Counted from the first letter of the stretch, positions 43,640 through 53,089 are shown. The stretch is DNA of 64,000 bases from CAYSYY01 sp964576115 [NCBI: uncultured Gemmatimonadota bacterium] (GCA_964576115.1 CAZNUA010000010.1:9798-73797), one strand, 5' to 3'. The notes: generated by a model not told the origin, from the letters alone. Numbers and translations: made by a program.

Positions 43640-43668
43640 GTGTCCATCCGGAGTTTCCGGGTGGACAC
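43640..43668. repeat. Hairpin module H1
   Basis: GTGTCCATCCGGA, a 3-nt loop (GTT), then TCCGGGTGGACAC: a 13-bp stem with one G-T type pair. The reverse complement of this region plus the 22 bases next to it nearly matches 58559-58608. It lies 53 bp ahead of the flavoprotein gene at 43722. A peptide read through it on the minus strand resembles one read at 58559 only because the DNA is repeated. Confidence 0.8.
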
Positions 43669-43721
43669 TACTATGGCCCGGGAGGGCGGTGGAGTTGAGC
43701 CACAGCCCCGGAAAGGGCTGC

Positions 43722-44873
43722 ATGGACTACGACATCATCGTGATCGGCGGTGGACTGGCGGGTCTGCATACGACCCGCCTGCTGGCGATGCGCGGTCTGC
43801 GCACCCTGTGCCTGGAGTCGAACCTGATCGGTGACATCATCCAGGTTACGGGTCTTTTCGTGCAGCAGGCCTTCGAGGATGTACCTTTTCCCCGGCACCT
43901 CTTCGGCGGCGGTCTCTCGCGGGTGACCATCCATGCCCCCGGGGGACGGACCTTCGCCGCCGAACACGCCAGCCGGCAATTCTACGTGGCCGACATGCCG
44001 GCCCTGCTGGAATGGATGGCTGCCGAAGCCCGTCATGCCGGGGCTGAGATCAGGGAACGGCACCGTCTGATCGACCTCGAGACCACCGCCGACGGTATCC
44101 GTCTCCTGGTCCAGTACCCGGGTGGCGAGCCCTTCACCTTCACGGCCCGTTTCGTGCTGGGTGCCGACGGTCCCCGTTCCGAGGTGGCTGCGGCTCTCGA
44201 TCTGCCCCGCTACCGTCGTTTTCTGCATGGCATCGAAGAGATTCACACCTCGAGCGAGGCCGATGAGAACGGCGGTATCCATCTCTTCTTCGGCCGGCGT
44301 CTGGCACCGGGTTACCTCGCCTGGGTCATCCCCGGGCCGCAGGGGTATCTGGTCGGTCTGGCCGGTCGCCGGCGCCGGGGGTGGTCGCCGGCCCGGGCCC
44401 TGACCGGCTTCATCGACGAGGTGCGCCCCCGGTTCGGCCTGCAACGCATGATCTCGCGGCGGGGAGCCTTCATCCCCTGTGCCGGGCCGCGACCGGTGCT
44501 GGTGCGCGAGCGGGTCATGCTGGTCGGCGATGCCGCCGGTCTGGTCTCCCCTCTGACCGCCGGGGGGATCCATTACGTGCTGCAGCACGCTCGGCGAGCC
44601 TCCTATCTCGTGACGACCTTCCTCGAAACCGGCGATCAGGGCATTTTCCGGCGACCGCTGCCTCCCGAACTGCGCCGGAGGCTGACATTCAAAAGGGTTG
44701 TACGGAGGGTGTATGAATGGATCTCGGCCGACTGGCTGCTCGATCTGGGGATGCGGATCGTGCCCGCCGTTCTGCCGGCCAGGCTGGTCCGGCGGGCCCT
44801 GCTCGGCTTCGGGGTCGAGAACCATGTCGGCTGGCTGCCCGTCGAGGACGAACCCTCCTCCCCGCAGACATAA
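43722..44873 (+). CDS. FAD-dependent oxidoreductase, geranylgeranyl-reductase type
   Basis: 383 aa. N-terminal FAD dinucleotide loop DIIVIGGGLAGLHTTRLLA (4-22), the C-terminal FAD motif VMLVGDAAGLVSPLTAGGIHYVL near 262-284 and the substrate-binding region between match the geranylgeranyl reductase/FixC-like flavoprotein family, which hydrogenates isoprenoid chains or oxidises cofactors such as menaquinone precursors. There is no membrane helix, and the basic C-terminal segment may sit against the membrane. It is isolated from neighbouring genes by repeat elements. Substrate not deducible. Confidence 0.8.
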   Translation: MDYDIIVIGGGLAGLHTTRLLAMRGLRTLCLESNLIGDIIQVTGLFVQQAFEDVPFPRHLFGGGLSRVTIHAPGGRTFAAEHASRQFYVADMPALLEWMAAEARHAGAEIRERHRLIDLETTADGIRLLVQYPGGEPFTFTARFVLGADGPRSEVAAALDLPRYRRFLHGIEEIHTSSEADENGGIHLFFGRRLAPGYLAWVIPGPQGYLVGLAGRRRRGWSPARALTGFIDEVRPRFGLQRMISRRGAFIPCAGPRPVLVRERVMLVGDAAGLVSPLTAGGIHYVLQHARRASYLVTTFLETGDQGIFRRPLPPELRRRLTFKRVVRRVYEWISADWLLDLGMRIVPAVLPARLVRRALLGFGVENHVGWLPVEDEPSSPQT

Positions 44874-45013
44874 TCCGAAAGCGCCGGTGTCGGCCGTTTC
44901 GTCGCGATGTGCGGACTGCTCATGAGGCAGAAGGGATACCCGGCGGTCATTGCGGAGAGCTTCGTCGCCCCGGGGTGGCGCCCCCGGCCCGGTCGGTTTA
45001 GATTAGGACACCT

Positions 45014-46567
45014 ATGCGTCGAGTGAGGATCATACCCGCCCTCATCGTTTTGGCCTGGTTTGCCATGGCCGGGATGCTGGTCAAGAGGGAATACTTCACC
45101 GAGCTTCCGCGGTGGACTCTCGGAGCCGTCCGAGCCGATACCGCGGCTGTGGAGTGGTGGACGGGGATCTACCTGAATGACGGAAAGGTGGGGTACGCCT
45201 GGTCGCGGCGCGAGAGCGTGGGGGATACCCTTTTCCGGGTGGAAACCACCCAGCTGCTGCAACTGACCGCGCTCGGTGTCGATCAGGTTCTCAACCTGCG
45301 CAGCGAGAGCACCCTGAATCCCGATTACAGCCTGCGCTCCTTTTCCTTCGCGCTCTCGACCGATGCCGCCGGCTCCGGTCCGACCGCCGCCGGGCGGGGT
45401 CTGGCGGGAGGGACCAGTATCGAGATTCGGGGTGGAGTCGACGGTCGGCGCCTGCGGGTCGTCGTGGGAGCTCCGGGTGAAAGGGGCGCGGAACAGGTCA
45501 TCCCCCTCGATGGTCCGATCTATCTCGACGCCGGTCCCGAACTGCTCCTGGCCCGTGACGGTTTCACGGTCGGTGAAACGGTCGCGGTCCCGGTCTTCGA
45601 TCCGGCCTCGATGGCAACCGTGGCGCACCAGATCCGGGTTGCCGGGCGCGATACGGTTCTCCTCGCCGGCACCTCCCGTCCGGCCTGGAGGCTGGAAACC
45701 GAATACCTGGGTCTGACGGCCCGGATCTGGGTCGATGACCGGGGGCGGGAACTCGTCGGAGAACTCCCCTTCGGTTTCGCCACGTTTCAAATACGACGCG
45801 AAGACCGCGATACGGCTCTGACCGCGGGATGGGAGCGTTCGACCGCCCTGGATATCGTCAATCTGGCCGCCATCCCGGCCGGAGTCATGAAGATCGAAGA
45901 CGCGCGGAACGTCGACTCGATGACGGTGCGGTTGGGGGGGGTGGATTTCTCGGAGTTCGATCTGACTTTCGGACGGCAGGAACTCATCGAGGAAATTGTC
46001 GAGGTCAAGATCGAGGAACTGGCCTCCCTCGCGGATTACTCCCTGCCCGCCGGGGGAGTGGGACTGCGTCGCTACCTGGGCCCGACGCCGCTCGTCCAGA
46101 GCGAGGATCCCCTCATCGTCGGTACGGCGCGACGCATACGGGGATCGAGGCGCAGCGCCCGGGCTTTCGCCGAGACCCTGGTGCACTGGATCTACGAAGA
46201 ACTGGCCAAGGAGCCCACGGCGGGTATCCCGAGTGCGCTGGAGGTGCTCGAGCGGCGCCGCGGGGACTGCAACGAGCATACCACCCTCTATACCGCCCTG
46301 GCCCGGGCGGTGGGTCTGCCGACCCTGATGAACGCCGGAGTGGTCTACCTCGACGGCAGGTTCTACTACCACGCCTGGCCATCGGTCTGGATCGGTGACT
46401 GGGTGGCGGTCGATCCGACCTTCGATCAGTTTCCCGCCGACGCCACCCATATCAGCTTCATCAGGGGCGGTCTCGAACAGCAGGTGGACCTGATGCGGAT
46501 CATCGGTCGTATCACCATCGACGTCGTACGCTACGAACCGCTTCCGTCAGCCGAAAGGTCCCGATGA
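45014..46567 (+). CDS. Exported transglutaminase-like (cysteine) enzyme
   Basis: 517 aa. One N-terminal membrane helix (about 5-21), then a beta-rich domain (about 45-360) and a transglutaminase-core domain: RRRGDCNEHTTLYTALARAVG (catalytic Cys419), FYYHAWPSVW (His453), AVDPTFDQ (Asp467). The complete Cys-His-Asp triad is conserved, so it should be active as protein cross-linker, protease or amidase on the extracytoplasmic side. Its stop overlaps the start of the following ABC ATPase (ATGA), coupling enzyme and exporter. Confidence 0.8.
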   Translation: MRRVRIIPALIVLAWFAMAGMLVKREYFTELPRWTLGAVRADTAAVEWWTGIYLNDGKVGYAWSRRESVGDTLFRVETTQLLQLTALGVDQVLNLRSESTLNPDYSLRSFSFALSTDAAGSGPTAAGRGLAGGTSIEIRGGVDGRRLRVVVGAPGERGAEQVIPLDGPIYLDAGPELLLARDGFTVGETVAVPVFDPASMATVAHQIRVAGRDTVLLAGTSRPAWRLETEYLGLTARIWVDDRGRELVGELPFGFATFQIRREDRDTALTAGWERSTALDIVNLAAIPAGVMKIEDARNVDSMTVRLGGVDFSEFDLTFGRQELIEEIVEVKIEELASLADYSLPAGGVGLRRYLGPTPLVQSEDPLIVGTARRIRGSRRSARAFAETLVHWIYEELAKEPTAGIPSALEVLERRRGDCNEHTTLYTALARAVGLPTLMNAGVVYLDGRFYYHAWPSVWIGDWVAVDPTFDQFPADATHISFIRGGLEQQVDLMRIIGRITIDVVRYEPLPSAERSR

Positions 46568-47376
46568 GTCGTTTGATTGTCCGGAATCCCGAGGCTCCGG
46601 CGCTCAGGGTGCGCGGGCTCCACAAGCATTTCTCGACCGTCGAGGCGGTACGGGGAATCGACCTCGAGGTGCACCGGGGAGAGATCTTCGGTTTCCTCGG
46701 GCCGAACGGGGCGGGCAAGACGACCACGATCCGGACCCTGGTCGGGCTGCTCCATCCCAGCGCCGGTCAGATCGAACTCGGGGGCTTCGACCTGCTCTCC
46801 GATCCGGTCGCCGCGAAAACGATCGTCGGTTTCATCCCCGACCGGCCCTTCATCTACGAGAAGCTGACCGGGCGCGAGTTCCTCCGGTTCATCGCCGGCC
46901 TCTACAAGGTCTATGAGGAAGAGGTCGACGAACTCGAAGAACGGATCGACGACCTGCTCCTCTTCTTTGAGCTCGAGGAGTGGGGCGACGAGTTGGTCGA
47001 GTCGTACTCGCACGGCATGAAGCAGCGTCTGGTGATGGGGGCGGCTCTGCTGCACGAGCCCGAGATCATCATCGTGGACGAACCGATGGTCGGCCTCGAC
47101 CCGAAAGGCGCCCGCCTGCTCAAGAGCCTCTTTCAGCAGCGGGCCGAAGGGGGGGGAGCCATTTTCATGTCCACGCACACTCTGGCCGTGGCCGAGGAAC
47201 TCTGCGATCGGATCGCCATCATCCAGGAGGGCGAGATCATCGCGGCGGGAACGCTCGGGGAACTGCGGGCCCGGGCGGGCATGGGGGGCGATGAAGCGGC
47301 CCGGCTCGAGGCGGTTTTCCTCAAACTCACGACCGACGAGGATATGGAAGAGGTCGTCCGGGCCCTGCGCCTCTGA
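46564..47376 (+). CDS. ABC transporter ATP-binding protein
   Basis: 270 aa. Walker A GPNGAGKTT (43-51), Q-loop, signature SYSHGMKQR near 150, Walker B EIIIVDEPMVGLDP near 169 and the switch His in STHTLAVAEE near 203. The Ser-Tyr-Ser-His signature, rather than LSGGQ, is typical of CcmA/GldA-type exporter ATPases. It forms a pair with the multispan permease starting 11 bp later. Confidence 0.92.
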   Translation: MSRLIVRNPEAPALRVRGLHKHFSTVEAVRGIDLEVHRGEIFGFLGPNGAGKTTTIRTLVGLLHPSAGQIELGGFDLLSDPVAAKTIVGFIPDRPFIYEKLTGREFLRFIAGLYKVYEEEVDELEERIDDLLLFFELEEWGDELVESYSHGMKQRLVMGAALLHEPEIIIVDEPMVGLDPKGARLLKSLFQQRAEGGGAIFMSTHTLAVAEELCDRIAIIQEGEIIAAGTLGELRARAGMGGDEAARLEAVFLKLTTDEDMEEVVRALRL

Positions 47377-47386
47377 CCGCCCCGGC

Positions 47387-49102
47387 ATGCGCGATCCCCT
47401 CCTGGCAGAAGTGCTGCTCCTGCTTCGCCCCCGCTGGCTGCAGCTGAAAAACCGGATCCGCTTCCGGGCCCCCGGCGACCTGGTTCGCACCCTGGTACTG
47501 GTCATCCTCGTCTCCGGCTTCTGGGTCGTGATCTACCTGCTCTTCACCAATTTCCTCTACCAGTTCCGGGTGGTCGAGGAATTCGGAGAGATCCTGCCGG
47601 GCAAAATCCTGGCCATGATCTTCCTCTTCTTCCTCGGCATCCTGATGTGGTCTTCGCTGCTCACCTCCTTCGGCATCTTCTTCATGAGCAGCGATCTGCA
47701 GCTCCTGAATGCTGCCCCGATATCCTCCGACGCCCTCTATCTGGCCCGGCTGGCCGAAACGATCGTGAACGCCTCCTGGATGGTGGTTCTCTTCGCCCTG
47801 CCGGTCTTTATCTCCTATGGAGCGGTTTTCGACGGCGATCTGCTCTACTACCTGATCGCCGTACTCACCCTGGTGGCGTTCGCGGTCATTCCGTCGGTCC
47901 TCGGCGTGGCCCTGACCATGCTGCTCGTCAACGTCTTCCCGGCCCGGCGGGCCAAAGACGTGCTCATGATCGTGAGTCTGCTCTTCTTCGCCGGCATCAT
48001 CCTGATCTTCCGTGTCCTGCGTCCCGAACGGCTGCTCGATCCTGACGCCTTCAACTCCCTGGTCGATTTCTTTCAGGCCATGCGCGCCCCCCTCTCGCCC
48101 CTGTTGCCCAGCCAGTGGGCTTCCGAAGCGGTAGCCAGCTACCTGACCGGCACCCTCGGCTACGATCCCTTCCACCTGGGCATGCTGCTGGTCAGCTCGA
48201 TGGCGATCGTCGTGGCCGGCGCCTGGGTGGCCCGGCGCACCTATGCGCACGGCTTCACGAAAACGCAGGAGGTCCGCCGGTTGCGGCTCTCGCGCACGCC
48301 CCTGCTCGACCGCCTCATCACCGGCTACAGCTTCTTTTTCCCCCGTCAGCTCCGCCAGATCATCTCGAAGGACGTCAAGACTTTCGTGCGTGACATCACC
48401 CAGTGGTCCCAGCTCTTCCTCCTGCTGGCCCTGGTCGTGCTCTACGTGTACAATTTCCGCGTTCTCCCGCTGGCCAACACGTACGTCCCCACGATCTGGC
48501 TGACCAACCTGGTGGCCTTTCTCAACCTGGGCCTGGCCGGCTTTGTCGTCTCCGCCGTCGCAGCCCGCTTCGTCTTCCCGGCCGTCAGCCTGGAGGGCAA
48601 CGCCTTCTGGCTGATCCGTTCCAGCCCGCTGGGGCTCAAGGGGTACGTCTGGAGCAAGTTCTGGATTTCCTTCTTTCCCCTGCTCCTGCTCGGGGAAACT
48701 CTCATCATCCTCACCAACCTGCTGCTCGACACCCATCCGATCGTGGCCTGGCTGGGGGTGGGAACGATCTTCGTCATGGTCCTGGGTATCACCGGCCTGG
48801 CGATCGGCACCGGGGCGGTCTACCCCAATTTCAAATGGGAGAACGTGGCCAAGATCCCGGCCAGCTTCGGCGGTGTGATCTTCATGGTCCTGGCGATCAC
48901 CTTCGTGGCGGTGGTGGTCGCGATCCAGTATCGTCCGGTCTACGGCATCATGCTCACCATCCTGCGCGGAAGGAGTCTGGTCAGCGCCCAGTTCGCCGAA
49001 GCGGGCCTGAGCGCTGTCTTTGTGCTGATTCTCTCTCTCTTCTGTTTTATAGTACCGATGGAGATCGGTCTGCGGCGCCTCCAGGAGAGGGAGGTCTGGT
49101 AA
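47387..49102 (+). CDS. ABC-2-like transporter permease
   Basis: 571 aa from the ATG at 47387. About 12 membrane helices: a first group at about 25-210 (a putative ABC-exporter-type half with FLGILMWSSLLTSFGIFFMS) and a second at about 345-560, joined by a charged loop (about 225-330, with ARRTYAHGFTKTQEVRRLRL). It fits the large membrane subunit of exporters that pair with CcmA-like ATPases. Substrate unknown; the coupled transglutaminase-like enzyme suggests a peptide or protein substrate. Confidence 0.78.
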   Translation: MRDPLLAEVLLLLRPRWLQLKNRIRFRAPGDLVRTLVLVILVSGFWVVIYLLFTNFLYQFRVVEEFGEILPGKILAMIFLFFLGILMWSSLLTSFGIFFMSSDLQLLNAAPISSDALYLARLAETIVNASWMVVLFALPVFISYGAVFDGDLLYYLIAVLTLVAFAVIPSVLGVALTMLLVNVFPARRAKDVLMIVSLLFFAGIILIFRVLRPERLLDPDAFNSLVDFFQAMRAPLSPLLPSQWASEAVASYLTGTLGYDPFHLGMLLVSSMAIVVAGAWVARRTYAHGFTKTQEVRRLRLSRTPLLDRLITGYSFFFPRQLRQIISKDVKTFVRDITQWSQLFLLLALVVLYVYNFRVLPLANTYVPTIWLTNLVAFLNLGLAGFVVSAVAARFVFPAVSLEGNAFWLIRSSPLGLKGYVWSKFWISFFPLLLLGETLIILTNLLLDTHPIVAWLGVGTIFVMVLGITGLAIGTGAVYPNFKWENVAKIPASFGGVIFMVLAITFVAVVVAIQYRPVYGIMLTILRGRSLVSAQFAEAGLSAVFVLILSLFCFIVPMEIGLRRLQEREVW

Positions 49103-49167
49103 TTCTCCTTTTAGCTCCGGCAGCGGCGTTGCGGAAATTGTGGGAACAGGCGGGAGGTTTGCGAAGT

Positions 49168-49602
49168 ATGAGTATACGGCCACGTTATGCCATCCCGGTG
49201 GGGATCGTGCTGCTGGCTCTCTCGGTCGCCGCCTGCGGTGCACCGGGCCCGGAACGCCTGTTGAAGAAGAGCGAACAGGTTCCGGTCCTGCACGAATTCG
49301 GGGGAATCTACGTCCCCCTGTACCAGCAGGCCATGGTCGACAGCAACTGGACTCCGGTCCGGGCTCAGCTGCGGGAGCTCGAACGGCTCAAGAACGAGAT
49401 TTCGGCGCTTCCCTGTCCCGAGAATCGGATCCTGGCTCGACGCGAGTGGGAGCGGAACCAGACCCTCTTCGCCCGCGGTGTCGGTTTCCTCAATGTGGCT
49501 CTCGGCACCGAGGATTCCACCGCCGAGAAACAGGAAGACATCGTGACGGGGCTCACCGGTGTGTACGACTGGTGGAGTGAGCTGGTCCGTTTTCTGAAGT
49601 GA
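49168..49602 (+). CDS. Small lipoprotein of unknown function
   Basis: 144 aa from the ATG at 49168 (GGGAGG upstream). Lipobox LSVAAC (Cys near 23). The mature part is helical and charged (PVRAQLRELERLKNEISALPCPENRILARRE) with two further short helices; two Cys residues may form a disulfide. No recognised family. It sits between the two ABC systems (65 bp after the first permease, 44 bp before the GldA-like gene) and could belong to either. Confidence 0.65.
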   Translation: MSIRPRYAIPVGIVLLALSVAACGAPGPERLLKKSEQVPVLHEFGGIYVPLYQQAMVDSNWTPVRAQLRELERLKNEISALPCPENRILARREWERNQTLFARGVGFLNVALGTEDSTAEKQEDIVTGLTGVYDWWSELVRFLK

Positions 49603-49645
49603 ACTGCGAACAACGACTCTGAACACGATAACCGGAGAACCATCC

Positions 49646-50629
49646 GTGATACGCGTGCAGAACCTGACCAAAAGGTATGACGGGACGGTCGCCGTGGATG
49701 ACATCAGCTTCGAAGTGGAGCGGGGTGAGGTGGTCGGTTTCCTGGGGCCCAACGGAGCCGGGAAGACCACCACCATGAAAATCATCACCTGCTACATGCC
49801 CCCTACCTCGGGCGATGTCACTATCGATGACCGTTCGGTCCTGTCCGATTCCCTGCCCATCCGGCGCTCTCTGGGCTACCTGCCCGAAGATTCGCCTCTC
49901 TACACCTTCATGCCCGTGCTCGAATACCTCGAGTTCGTGGCTGAGATGCGTGGTCTGGAACCAGGCCTGAAAGGGCGGCGGATCAAAGAGATGATAGAGG
50001 TCTGTGGTCTGGGCGAGGTGCTCGGCAAGGATGTCAGCGAGCTCTCCCGCGGCTACCGCCAGCGGGTGGGTCTGGCCCAGGCTCTGATCCACGATCCCGA
50101 TCTGATCATTCTCGACGAGCCCACCTCGGGACTCGATCCCAACCAGATCGCGGAAATCCGCTCGCTGATCCGTGAATTCGGCCAGGAGAAAACCCTGATC
50201 CTGTCGACCCACATCCTGCCCGAGGTCACCGCCACCTGCGACCGTGTCATCATCATCAACCGGGGCCGGATCGTCGCCGATGGTCCTCCCGACGAACTCG
50301 GGGGGCGCCTGCGAGGCCGCCAGCGGGTGCGGATCGGCTTCGTGCCCGAAGGCTTCGAAACCGCCGCGGCGGCCGAGGCCTTCTCCTCTGTAGCGGGAGT
50401 CACCGGGGTCGAGGTCGCCGGACGTGAAGGTGGGCTCGAACTCTTCACTCTCGAGACGGCGCCCAACACCGATCCCCGGCTCGAACTCTACCGGCTGGCA
50501 GCCGAGAAAAACTGGCCCCTGGCCGAACTGTACCTCGAAGGGAGCACCCTGGAGGACATCTTCCGCCAGCTCACCATCGGCGAGGACACTACCGGAAAGG
50601 CGGATGGAGCGGAAGGGGGTGTGTCATGA
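49646..50629 (+). CDS. GldA-like ABC transporter ATPase
   Basis: 327 aa, GTG start with a CCGGAGA site. Walker A GPNGAGKTT (36-44), signature ELSRGYRQR near 134, Walker B LIILDEPTSGLDP near 154 and STHILPEV switch near 187. The extra C-terminal domain (about 225-327) is characteristic of gliding-type (GldA) and Nod-like exporter ATPases. It is the motor for the GldF/GldG-like membrane proteins that follow; the stop overlaps the next start by 4 bp. Confidence 0.9.
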   Translation: MIRVQNLTKRYDGTVAVDDISFEVERGEVVGFLGPNGAGKTTTMKIITCYMPPTSGDVTIDDRSVLSDSLPIRRSLGYLPEDSPLYTFMPVLEYLEFVAEMRGLEPGLKGRRIKEMIEVCGLGEVLGKDVSELSRGYRQRVGLAQALIHDPDLIILDEPTSGLDPNQIAEIRSLIREFGQEKTLILSTHILPEVTATCDRVIIINRGRIVADGPPDELGGRLRGRQRVRIGFVPEGFETAAAAEAFSSVAGVTGVEVAGREGGLELFTLETAPNTDPRLELYRLAAEKNWPLAELYLEGSTLEDIFRQLTIGEDTTGKADGAEGGVS

Positions 50630-51360
50630 CGGCCAACGTAACCGGTGTGGACTGGGCCAATATCGGTGCCCTCTACCGGAAGGAACTCAAGGCGTACTTC
50701 AACTCTCCGATCGCCTATGTGGTCATGAGCGTCTTTCTGCTCATCGTCGGGTGGTTTTTCGCCAGCGATCTCTTCCTGGTCGGACAGGCCACCCTGCGGA
50801 CCTTCTTCGAGGTGGCCCGGCTGATCCTGGTCTTTTTCATCCCCGCCATCACCATGCGGCTGCTGGCCGAGGAGCGTCAGAGCGGCTCGCTGCAGCTGCT
50901 GGTGACCTACCCGATCACCGATATCGAGATCGTGCTGGCCAAGTGGCTGGGCGCCATGACTCTGCTCGGCATCACCCTGGTCTTCACCCTCATCTACTTT
51001 CTGACCCTGATTGTCCTCGGCAATCCCGATGAAGGTGCGGTCGTGGGCGGTTACCTGGGGCTGCTGCTGATGGGCGCGGCGGGCAGTGCGGTGGGAATCT
51101 ATGCCTCGAGCGTGTCGCAGAACCAGGTCATCGCCTTCGTGATCTCGTTCAGCGTCCTCTTCGCACTCTTCATGCTGGGCAACCTGCTCGTCTTCCTCCC
51201 CGCAGGAGTGGCGCCGGTGCTCGAGTACCTCTCCCTGGGCTATCACCTCGAGAATCTCTCCCGGGGGGTGCTCGACAGCCGCGACTTGCTCTATTTCCTC
51301 TCGATCACAGCCCTGGGGCTGGCCCTGGCCGCCGAACGCCTGGCCGCCCGGACAGAGTAG
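50626..51360 (+). CDS. GldF-like ABC-2 permease
   Basis: 244 aa with six helices (about 28-46, 58-80, 100-130, 140-162, 172-190, 215-240). The region EERQSGSLQLLVTYPITDIEIVLAKWLGAM near 84-113 is the ABC-2 permease hallmark. GldF partners GldG in gliding-type ABC systems, but the same pair is widespread in non-gliding bacteria, so the role here is open. The start overlaps the ATPase stop. Confidence 0.88.
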   Translation: MTANVTGVDWANIGALYRKELKAYFNSPIAYVVMSVFLLIVGWFFASDLFLVGQATLRTFFEVARLILVFFIPAITMRLLAEERQSGSLQLLVTYPITDIEIVLAKWLGAMTLLGITLVFTLIYFLTLIVLGNPDEGAVVGGYLGLLLMGAAGSAVGIYASSVSQNQVIAFVISFSVLFALFMLGNLLVFLPAGVAPVLEYLSLGYHLENLSRGVLDSRDLLYFLSITALGLALAAERLAARTE

Positions 51361-51367
51361 GGGGGTG

Positions 51368-53086
51368 ATGACGATGACTGCCGATACCATTCACGAAACC
51401 GCCGCTCAGCAGCGTGCCGTCCGGCGCACCAACCTGTTGATCTTCGGTGCCATCCTGGTCGTCATCAACGTGCTGGGGCTGTCGCTGTTCCTGCGTCTCG
51501 ACCTGACCGGGAAGGGGATCTTCAGCCTGAGCCGGGCCTCGAAAGAGGTCGTGCGCTCGCTCGATGACCGCCTGACCATCAAGGGGTACTTTTCCGAGGA
51601 CCTGCCCGCCCAGTACGCCAGCATCTCGCGTTACGTGCGCGACAAGATGGACGATTACAAGGCCTTTGCCCGCAACCGCATCCACTTCGAGTTCGTGGAT
51701 CCGGCTTCAGAGGAGGAACTGCAGGAGGAAGCCCTCTCGTACGGTATCCAGCCGGTGCGGATGCAGGCCATCGAACAGGACCGGCTCGAGGTCAAGATGG
51801 TGTACATGGCCCTGGTCTTTCTCTACCAGGACCGCACCGAGACCATCCCCCTGGTACAGAACACAGCCGGCCTGGAATACGACGTCACCACCGCCATCCG
51901 GGCCGTGAGCCGTGAAGAGAGGCCGGTCGTGGCCTTCCTGGACGGGCACGGCATGCGGACCCCCACCGCCGGCCCCGAAGAGGTACGGGTGAACTTCCTC
52001 AAACAGGAGCTCGAACGCCACTACGAGGTCCGCACGGTGCGGGTCGACAGCTTCCGCAGCGTTCCCCCCGAGGTCGAATCGCTCTTCATCATCGGGCCGC
52101 AGGAGAGTTTCACGGCCTGGGAGCGTTACGCCATCGATCAGTTCATCATGCGGGGCGGACGTACCTGCTGGCTGATCGACGCCGTGGCCGCCGACCTGCA
52201 GCAGTCGCAGCAGGGGATGGCCCAGCCGATGCCGCTCGGGATGGACAACTGGCTGGCGCACTACGGCGTCCGGGTCCGCCCGGGGCTGGTTATGGATCGC
52301 TCCAATCAGCCGATTTTCATGACCAGCCAGCGGGGCATCTTCCGGGTCCAGGAGCAGGTTCCCTATCCCTTCTTCCCGGCCGTGCGGAATTACAACCGGG
52401 AGCATCCTATCTCCAAGGATCTCCCCGATATGGTCTTTTTCTACGCCAGTCCGATCGACACCTCGCTCAGTCCGCCCGATTCGACCGCCTCGAGCGAGTT
52501 CCTGCAGTTTGTGCCCGACACCCTGAACGCCTGGCCGGCAGTGCCGCCCCGGGTCGACGTCGAGCCGATCATCTATACCAGCCGGCATTCCAGCCTGCAG
52601 GAGGAGTTCTTCTTCATCGCTCCCAACCAGGCCATGGCCGAAGGCAACTTCAGAGGCGGGCCCTATCCCCTGGCCGCTACTGTGACCGGCGAGTTCTCGA
52701 GCGCCTTTGCGGCCGCTCCCGCCGTTCCAGACTCGATCGAGCTGACGCCCCACCTGGACGGGCCGATCGAGAACCGGCTGGTGGTGGTGGGGGACGCCAC
52801 TTTCATCGAGGACAATTACACGCGGATGCTGGAGGGGCGGAACCTGCCCCTGATGCAGAACGTCACCGACTGGCTCTTCCAGGAGGAAGGCCTGATCGGC
52901 ATCCGGGCCAAGGAGATCGACCACCGCCCGCTGAGCGAACTCGGCAACGCTCCCCGGGTCGTGGTGAAGTGGCTCAACATCCTGCTGCCCCCGATCCTGG
53001 CGATCCTGGCGGGAGTGATGTGGTGGCGGTACCGGCGGCGTCCGGTCCGTCAGCGTCTGCAGGCCCTGACAGCGACGGAGGAATGA
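51368..53086 (+). CDS. GldG-like auxiliary protein of ABC transporter
   Basis: 572 aa. An N-terminal helix (about 25-42), a large periplasmic region (about 60-530) with the family blocks NVLGLSLFLRLDLTGKGIFSLS near 35, EERPVVAFLDGHGMRTPT near 192 and VVGDATFIEDNYTRMLEG near 475, and a C-terminal helix (about 530-552). This matches the Gldg/ABC_transp_aux family (uncharacterised transport system component). It lies 7 bp after the GldF-like gene. Start at 51368 or 51374 cannot be separated. Confidence 0.85.
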   Translation: MTMTADTIHETAAQQRAVRRTNLLIFGAILVVINVLGLSLFLRLDLTGKGIFSLSRASKEVVRSLDDRLTIKGYFSEDLPAQYASISRYVRDKMDDYKAFARNRIHFEFVDPASEEELQEEALSYGIQPVRMQAIEQDRLEVKMVYMALVFLYQDRTETIPLVQNTAGLEYDVTTAIRAVSREERPVVAFLDGHGMRTPTAGPEEVRVNFLKQELERHYEVRTVRVDSFRSVPPEVESLFIIGPQESFTAWERYAIDQFIMRGGRTCWLIDAVAADLQQSQQGMAQPMPLGMDNWLAHYGVRVRPGLVMDRSNQPIFMTSQRGIFRVQEQVPYPFFPAVRNYNREHPISKDLPDMVFFYASPIDTSLSPPDSTASSEFLQFVPDTLNAWPAVPPRVDVEPIIYTSRHSSLQEEFFFIAPNQAMAEGNFRGGPYPLAATVTGEFSSAFAAAPAVPDSIELTPHLDGPIENRLVVVGDATFIEDNYTRMLEGRNLPLMQNVTDWLFQEEGLIGIRAKEIDHRPLSELGNAPRVVVKWLNILLPPILAILAGVMWWRYRRRPVRQRLQALTATEE

Positions 53087-53089
53087 CAG

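Noticed and set aside
43483-43668. Two short frames (43483-43668 minus, 58559-58750 plus) giving similar peptides starting S-x-R-K-L-R-M-D-T
   Set aside because: The similarity comes from the repeated hairpin DNA; the frames diverge outside it and neither has a ribosome site, so they are not a protein family.
44874-45013. tRNA or small RNA in the gap before the transglutaminase-like gene
   Set aside because: No cloverleaf, CCA end or terminator is visible; it probably holds only a promoter.
47327-49243. Long minus-strand open frame opposite the ABC permease and lipoprotein
   Set aside because: Charged low-complexity antisense reading of a membrane protein; no family features.
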